NCBI RefSeq assembly: GCF_028583545.1
Contig: NZ_CP087106.1
Span: 1,488,001-1,552,000, forward strand
From: Methylobacterium sp. NMS14P
GTDB taxonomy: Bacteria; Pseudomonadota; Alphaproteobacteria; Rhizobiales; Beijerinckiaceae
DNA length: 64,000 nt
Direction of reading: 5' to 3'
The notes under the pieces were generated by a model that searched no databases, had not been told where the DNA came from, and was given only the letters and a program-made list of their open reading frames with translations. The stretch's first letter is position 1, and every line of letters begins with the position of its first letter. Made by a program: the position numbers and the translations under genes. Positions 59,998 through 64,000 of this stretch are shown here, one piece after another.

Positions 59998-61103
59998 TGC
60001 GGGGTGAGGAGGTGCCGCGCCGCGTAGAACTCGCGCCACGCCGCGCCGGAGCGGCGGCTGACGCGCTGGTCGAGGTAGCGGCGCAGGCGGGCGAGGTCCT
60101 CGGCGTCGTCCTTGGCGGCGGTGCCGGCGAGGCAGGCGACGATGTCCTCCGGCTGGCCGGCATCGCCCCGCAGGAAATGGCCCTTCACCCCGATGGCGTG
60201 GGCGACGCTGACCGCCTCCGCGGTGCTCATCACGGACGAGAGCCGCTCCATGCCGGTGCCCTCGGTGTCCACGGCCTCGCGCAGCTCCCGGAAGCAGGTC
60301 ACGAGGAGCTCGAGCACCTCCGGATCCGGGCCGCGGGGCACGCCGGAGCGGGCCAGCAGGGCCGTGGCCTCGCGCTGCACCAGGGCGAGCTCGGCCTCGA
60401 GATCGGCGATCGGGAACACGGTCTCGAAGCCGAACCGGCGCTTGAGGGCTGCCGACATCTCGTTGACGCCCCGGTCGCGGGTGTTGGCCGTGGCGATCAG
60501 GTTGAAGCCCTCCCGGGCGTAGACCATCCCGTCCGCGCCGGTGAGTTCGGGCACGGCGAGCACCCGGTCGGACAGGACCGAGAGCAGGCTGTCCTGCACC
60601 TCCAGCGGGCAGCGGGTCAGCTCCTCGAAGCGGACGATCCGCCCCTCGCTGAGGCCGGTATGGAGGGCGCCCGGCACCAGGGCGCGCGGGCTCGGTCCCT
60701 CGGCGACGAGCAGCGCGTAGTTCCAGCCGTAGCGGATCTGGTCCTCGGTCAGCGACGCGCCGCCCTGGATCGTCAGGGTCGAGCGCCCGCTGATCGCCGC
60801 CGCGAGGAGTTCCGAGAGCAGGCTCTTGGCGGTCCCGGGCTCGCCGATCAGCAGGAGGGCGCGGGAGGTCGCCAGGGTGACCATGGCCCGCTCCACCAGC
60901 GCCGGGGCGCAGACGACCTTGGCGGGGGTCGCGCCGTCGCCGCAGATGAAGCGCCGGACGGCCTGGAGCGAGAGCTGCCAGCCGGGCGGCCGCGGCGCCG
61001 TATCCTCGGCGCGCAGGCGGGCGAGCTCCGCCGCGTAAACGTCCTCGGCCGGGGGTCTCTGACGCGCCTCGCGATCGCCGCCTGCCCGCACCGCCTTCGC
61101 CAT
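59994..61103 (-). CDS. MoxR-type AAA+ ATPase (YehL-like)
   Basis: 369 residues. Walker A GEPGTAKSLL, Walker B-like VRFEELTRCP, sensor 1 NLIATANTRDRGVNEMS and the arginine-finger helix LKRRFGFETVFP are all present. MoxR ATPases form hexamers that act with VWA partners. First gene of the operon AAA - DUF5682 - WGR-DUF4132 (x2) - VWA - SWIM, all on the minus strand with 4-base overlaps or short gaps. No dedicated regulator gene lies next to it. Confidence 0.92.
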   Translation of the reverse strand: MAKAVRAGGDREARQRPPAEDVYAAELARLRAEDTAPRPPGWQLSLQAVRRFICGDGATPAKVVCAPALVERAMVTLATSRALLLIGEPGTAKSLLSELLAAAISGRSTLTIQGGASLTEDQIRYGWNYALLVAEGPSPRALVPGALHTGLSEGRIVRFEELTRCPLEVQDSLLSVLSDRVLAVPELTGADGMVYAREGFNLIATANTRDRGVNEMSAALKRRFGFETVFPIADLEAELALVQREATALLARSGVPRGPDPEVLELLVTCFRELREAVDTEGTGMERLSSVMSTAEAVSVAHAIGVKGHFLRGDAGQPEDIVACLAGTAAKDDAEDLARLRRYLDQRVSRRSGAAWREFYAARHLLTPQ

Positions 61104-61310
61104 GCACCCGTCCCCTGCCGTCGCGCCGACTCTGTCGGCCTATCCTGCGATCGGCAGAGCATGCCCCGGCACGCGCGGGTCTCTCAAGCGTTTCCGCGCG
61201 TCGGCGAGCCCGTCGCCAAGCATCGGCGGTCCGGCGCGGGCATCAGCCGGCCCGCGCGGTCCCGGGCGATCCGGCGGACGATCCGGACAGAGCGTCGTCC
61301 CGAAGAAAGC

Positions 61311-61424
61311 CTACATCGACACCAAGCACAGCGTCAGGATCGCGACTTCGAAGACGATCCAGCTGCCGAAGACGACGACCAGCTCCCAATCGGTTCTCTC
61401 TCTGGTCTTGGCCAAAGCGTACAT
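61311..61424 (-). CDS. 37-residue single-pass membrane protein
   Basis: A very short charged N-terminus (MYALAKTRERTDWE) followed by one membrane helix (VVVFGSWIVFEVAILTL). ATG 61424 has a perfect AGGAGG with a six-base spacer, the strongest ribosome site seen in the window, which supports a real gene. It lies upstream of the AAA gene on the same strand with a 207-base gap. Function unknown. Confidence 0.65.
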   Translation of the reverse strand: MYALAKTRERTDWELVVVFGSWIVFEVAILTLCLVSM

Positions 61425-61748
61425 GTTCGACCTCCTCGCGGAGCCCGATAGGCCGCGAGCGAATTCAGTCACCGCGATGAAATGCAACGCACACCAATAT
61501 TCAAACAGATTCTGGCGCGGATTGCAATTGTGCACGCCCGCGATAACGCGAACATAAATCAATACATCGTCACCGAAATGCGCGCCCGCGCCTTCTTCGA
61601 TGCAGAATTATCGCAGCGCAGCAAGTATTGTTCCGCAACTCCGGCGCCCGCGCCGACCCGATCCCGGGCCTGTGAACGGGATCGGGCCGGCCGCGTTGCC
61701 CCGATACGCCCGGAGAGGCGGCCTGGGGAAACGTTCGAGGATTCGCAC
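61425..61748. other. divergent AT-rich intergenic region
   Basis: No gene is supported. The sequence from ~61480 to 61640 is markedly AT-rich compared with its neighbours and probably contains divergent promoters. A perfect inverted repeat with ten-base arms (CCCGATCCCG at 61657-61666, complement at 61677-61686) lies in the leader of the rightward gene and could be an operator or leader hairpin. Confidence 0.45.
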
Positions 61749-62045
61749 ATGAAGACGTTGATCAGCCTGACCGTCGCCGGCCTCCTGGCAACGGGCGCGG
61801 CCGCCACGGCCGCGGAGAATACCGGCCCACGCATGCAAGGCTCGCCCAACGCGGCCGGCTACACGGGCAAGGGCGAGATGGGCAAGGGCGAGATGGGCAA
61901 GGGCGAGACGACGGGCACGACGACCGGATCTCCGGGCTCGGAGATGCCGAAGCAGGATGGCCGGATGAAGGGTCCGCCGAACGCGGCCGGCTTCCAGCCG
62001 GGCGGCAGCGATGGCGGCTCGGCCGGAGCCTCGGGCCGTCGCTGA
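61749..62045 (+). CDS. small exported Gly/Lys/Glu-rich repeat protein
   Basis: 98 residues: signal peptide (KTLISLTVAGLLATGAAATAAE), then a low-complexity Gly-rich chain with Lys-Gly-Glu-Met-Gly repeated from a 15-base unit (61866-61908). The motif GSPNAAGYTG recurs as GPPNAAGFQP, a second, longer-period repeat. Probably an unstructured periplasmic or secreted protein. Family not recognised. Confidence 0.6.
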   Translation: MKTLISLTVAGLLATGAAATAAENTGPRMQGSPNAAGYTGKGEMGKGEMGKGETTGTTTGSPGSEMPKQDGRMKGPPNAAGFQPGGSDGGSAGASGRR

Positions 62046-62186
62046 CTGGGCCCTGCCCCGGGCCGCTAACACGGCGGTCACCCGGCGGTCTCCCGGCCGG
62101 GGCGCCGGCGTCGCGATTGATACCGGGGGCCCGGCCGCGATAGGCCTGGACGGCGGCCGAACCGGCTGCGCAACGCGGAAGGCCCC

Positions 62187-62399
62187 ATGAAACACGGCGC
62201 GCGCAACGACATCCCCGCCACGGTGACGGCGATCAAGCGCGGGGATGTGATGGCCCAGGTCGAGGTGGAGCTGGTCGGCACCGCCTACCGCATGGCCTCG
62301 GTCATGACGGTCGACTCGCTGGAGGAGCTGGGCCTCAAGGAGGGCGACACCGTCCACGTGCTCGCCAAGGCGGTGAACGTGCTGCTGGTGAAGCCGTAG
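62187..62399 (+). CDS. TOBE-domain molbindin (Mop-like)
   Basis: 70 residues, a single TOBE/Mop domain (ARNDIPATVTAIKRGDVMAQVEVEL...SVMTVDSLEELGLKEGDTVHVLAKAVNVLLV). Such proteins bind molybdate or tungstate as oligomers and act as stores or buffers. AAGG is upstream of ATG 62187. The window also carries a molybdenum-cofactor enzyme subunit (23736-26012), a possible user. Confidence 0.9.
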   Translation: MKHGARNDIPATVTAIKRGDVMAQVEVELVGTAYRMASVMTVDSLEELGLKEGDTVHVLAKAVNVLLVKP

Positions 62400-62510
62400 C
62401 GGCCGGACGCGGGGCGGCCATCCCCCCATCGTCACCCCATCGTCATGCCGTCGTCATCGGGCTGGCCTAGGGCGGCGCCTCCCGCCCACCCGACCGGCTG
62501 CGCTCACCCG

Positions 62511-62654
62511 ATGGATTGGTTCGACCTGCCCGAAGACCCCCAGCCGCCGTCGACCGCCGACGAGAGCCGGATGCGGCTCTACATCGCCGCGGGGCTGATC
62601 GGCATCGGCGCCCTCGGGATGGTCGGCGGGATGCTGCACATCCTCCCCGCCTGA
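62511..62654 (+). CDS. 47-residue membrane protein
   Basis: An acidic Pro-rich N-terminus (DWFDLPEDPQPP) followed by one hydrophobic helix (LYIAAGLIGIGALGMVGGML). No family recognised. The family of such tiny membrane proteins is common in Methylobacterium. It converges on the RND pump gene with a 20-base gap. Start at 62511 is preferred; further upstream the frame is non-coding in character. Confidence 0.5.
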   Translation: MDWFDLPEDPQPPSTADESRMRLYIAAGLIGIGALGMVGGMLHILPA

Positions 62655-62674
62655 CGGCCGCCGCGCGGGCGCCG

Positions 62675-64000
62675 TCAGGCCGCACGGTCCGCCGCCGGTC
62701 CGGCCGCGAGCGCGCCGCGGTCGACCGGACCGGCGCGCCCGAACCGCGCGTAGAGCGCCGGCAGCACCACCAGGGTCAGCAGGGTCGCGCTGATCAGGCC
62801 GCCGATCACCACCGTGGCCAGCGGCCGCTGCACCTCGGCCCCGGTGCCGGTGGCGAGCGCCATCGGCACGAAGCCCAGGGAGGCGACCAGCGCGGTCATC
62901 GCCACCGGCCGCAGCCGGGTGAGGGCGCCCTCGCGGATCGCCGCCCGCAGCGGCCGCCCCTCGGCGACGAGCTGCTTGATGAAGGTCAGCATCACCAGGC
63001 CGTTGAGCACCGCGACCCCCGAGAGCGCGATGAACCCGACCGCGGCCGGCACCGAGAGCGGCATCCCCCGCAGCCACAGGGCCGCGATGCCGCCGGTGAG
63101 CGCCAGCGGCACGGCGCTGAACACCAGGAGCGCGTCCCGCGCGCCGCCGAGCGCCGAGGTGAGCAGCAGGAAGATCAGGAAGAAGCAGACCGGCACCACC
63201 ACGGTGAGCCGCGCCTGAGCCGAGGCGAGGTTCTCGAACTGGCCGCCCCAGGTGACGTACGAGCCCGCCGGCAGGGTCACCTGCGCGGCGACCTTGGCCT
63301 GCGCCTCCGCCACCAGCGAGCCGATGTCGCGCCCGCGAACGTTGGCGGTGACCACGACCCGGCGCCGGCCGTTCTCGCGGCTGATCTGGTTCGGCCCCTC
63401 GCTCACCGAGAACTGCGCCACCTGCCGCAGGAGCACGGAGGCGGCCCGGCCGTTCGCGCCCGGGGGGAGGGGGACCGGCAGGTTCTCCAGGGCCTCCCGG
63501 TCCTCGCGGACCTGGTCGGTCAGGCGCACGACGATCGGCACGCGCCGGTCGCCCTCGAACACGACCCCGGCGTCCCGGCCGCCCATGGCGGCGCCGATCA
63601 CGTCCTGGATCGCGCCGGTGCTGAGGCCGAGCCGGGCCGCCTCGGTCCGGTCGATCCTGATCTCGAAGACCGGCAGGCCGGCGATCTGCTCGACCTTCAC
63701 GTCGTCGGCGCCCGGGATCCCGCGCAGGATCGCGGCGATCCGGTTGGCGGTCTCCAGCATCGGCTCGAAGGCGTCGCCGAACACCTTCACGGCGAGGTCG
63801 CCCCGCGTCCCGGCGAGCAGCTCGTTGAAGCGCAGCTGGATCGGCTGGGAGAACTCGTACGTATTGCCGGCGAGCTCGCCCAGGGCCGCCTCGATCTGCT
63901 CCTGCAGTTCGGCCTTCGACAGGCCCGGGTCGGGCCACTCGGCCTGCGGCTTGAGCATCACGAACGTGTCGGAGGAGTTCGGCGGCATCGGGTCGGTGGC
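62675..64000 (-). CDS. CzcA-type heavy-metal RND efflux pump, 3' part (5' end outside window)
   Basis: The frame is open to the right edge; the visible part is ~441 residues of a protein normally ~1030 long. It begins in the periplasmic porter region (TDPMPPNSSDTFVMLKP, KVFGDAFEPMLETANRI, IPGADDVKVEQIAGLP) and continues through the second membrane half (VVVPVCFFLIFLLLTSALG, SVPAAVGFIALSGVAVLNGLVMLTF, VIGGLISATLLTLVVLPALYARFG). These match the CzcA/CusA heavy-metal subgroup rather than drug pumps. The metal cannot be read from this part. Partner membrane-fusion genes should lie to the right. Confidence 0.92.
   Translation of the reverse strand, partial: ATDPMPPNSSDTFVMLKPQAEWPDPGLSKAELQEQIEAALGELAGNTYEFSQPIQLRFNELLAGTRGDLAVKVFGDAFEPMLETANRIAAILRGIPGADDVKVEQIAGLPVFEIRIDRTEAARLGLSTGAIQDVIGAAMGGRDAGVVFEGDRRVPIVVRLTDQVREDREALENLPVPLPPGANGRAASVLLRQVAQFSVSEGPNQISRENGRRRVVVTANVRGRDIGSLVAEAQAKVAAQVTLPAGSYVTWGGQFENLASAQARLTVVVPVCFFLIFLLLTSALGGARDALLVFSAVPLALTGGIAALWLRGMPLSVPAAVGFIALSGVAVLNGLVMLTFIKQLVAEGRPLRAAIREGALTRLRPVAMTALVASLGFVPMALATGTGAEVQRPLATVVIGGLISATLLTLVVLPALYARFGRAGPVDRGALAAGPAADRAA

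Overview
The window is very GC-rich with coding-dense, mostly four-base-overlapping gene strings. It carries alphaproteobacterial hallmarks: a NepR/EcfG general-stress pair, HWE histidine kinase, and a tRNA-Ile2 of the alphaproteobacterial type. The overall gene set resembles Methylobacterium/Methylorubrum or a close relative in the Hyphomicrobiales; that placement is inference from composition and family content, not a database match.

Left part (1-11.7 kb): the 3' end of a KaiC-like ATPase overlaps an HWE-type sensor kinase. A small exported protein follows, then a complete sulfonate-sulfur operon (FMN reductase ssuE, two tandem ssuA binding proteins, ssuC, ssuB, ssuD), a small exported Cys-containing protein, and a SulP permease with STAS and cyclic-nucleotide-binding domains.

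Siderophore island (12.0-21.4 kb): a FecI-like sigma factor, a MATE exporter, an ornithine/lysine N-monooxygenase, an IucB-like acyltransferase, a single-module synthetase (MbtH-like - adenylation - carrier - thioesterase, no condensation domain) and a GNAT protein. Together they look like a hydroxamate siderophore pathway. A SGNH hydrolase and a small hypothetical follow on the other strand.

Middle (21.7-38.5 kb): two SDR dehydrogenases, an orphan molybdopterin oxidoreductase subunit, a Tat-type aldo/keto reductase flanked by strong palindromes, a larC-larE-larB operon for the nickel-pincer cofactor, a Crp/Fnr regulator, a YihY/BrkB membrane protein, an EcfG-type sigma factor with an apparent NepR-like N-terminal domain beside a separate nepR, a metallophosphoesterase, an AlkA-type glycosylase, tRNA-Ile2 and a membrane nucleotide cyclase.

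Right part (38.5-61.1 kb): about 22.6 kb on the minus strand. Upstream is a string resembling E. coli yehL-yehM-yehI-yehP-yehQ (MoxR AAA ATPase, DUF5682, two WGR-DUF4132 giants, VWA, SWIM). Directly downstream is what I read as a complete retron: a WGR/HEAT-repeat protein, a winged-helix SWIM protein, a structured non-coding RNA with long hairpin and a1/a2 inverted repeats, a retron reverse transcriptase (NAxxH, YADD, VTG motifs), and two overlapping downstream genes. This is the most interesting object in the window. Small membrane and exported proteins, a TOBE-domain molbindin and the 3' part of a CzcA-type RND pump close the window.
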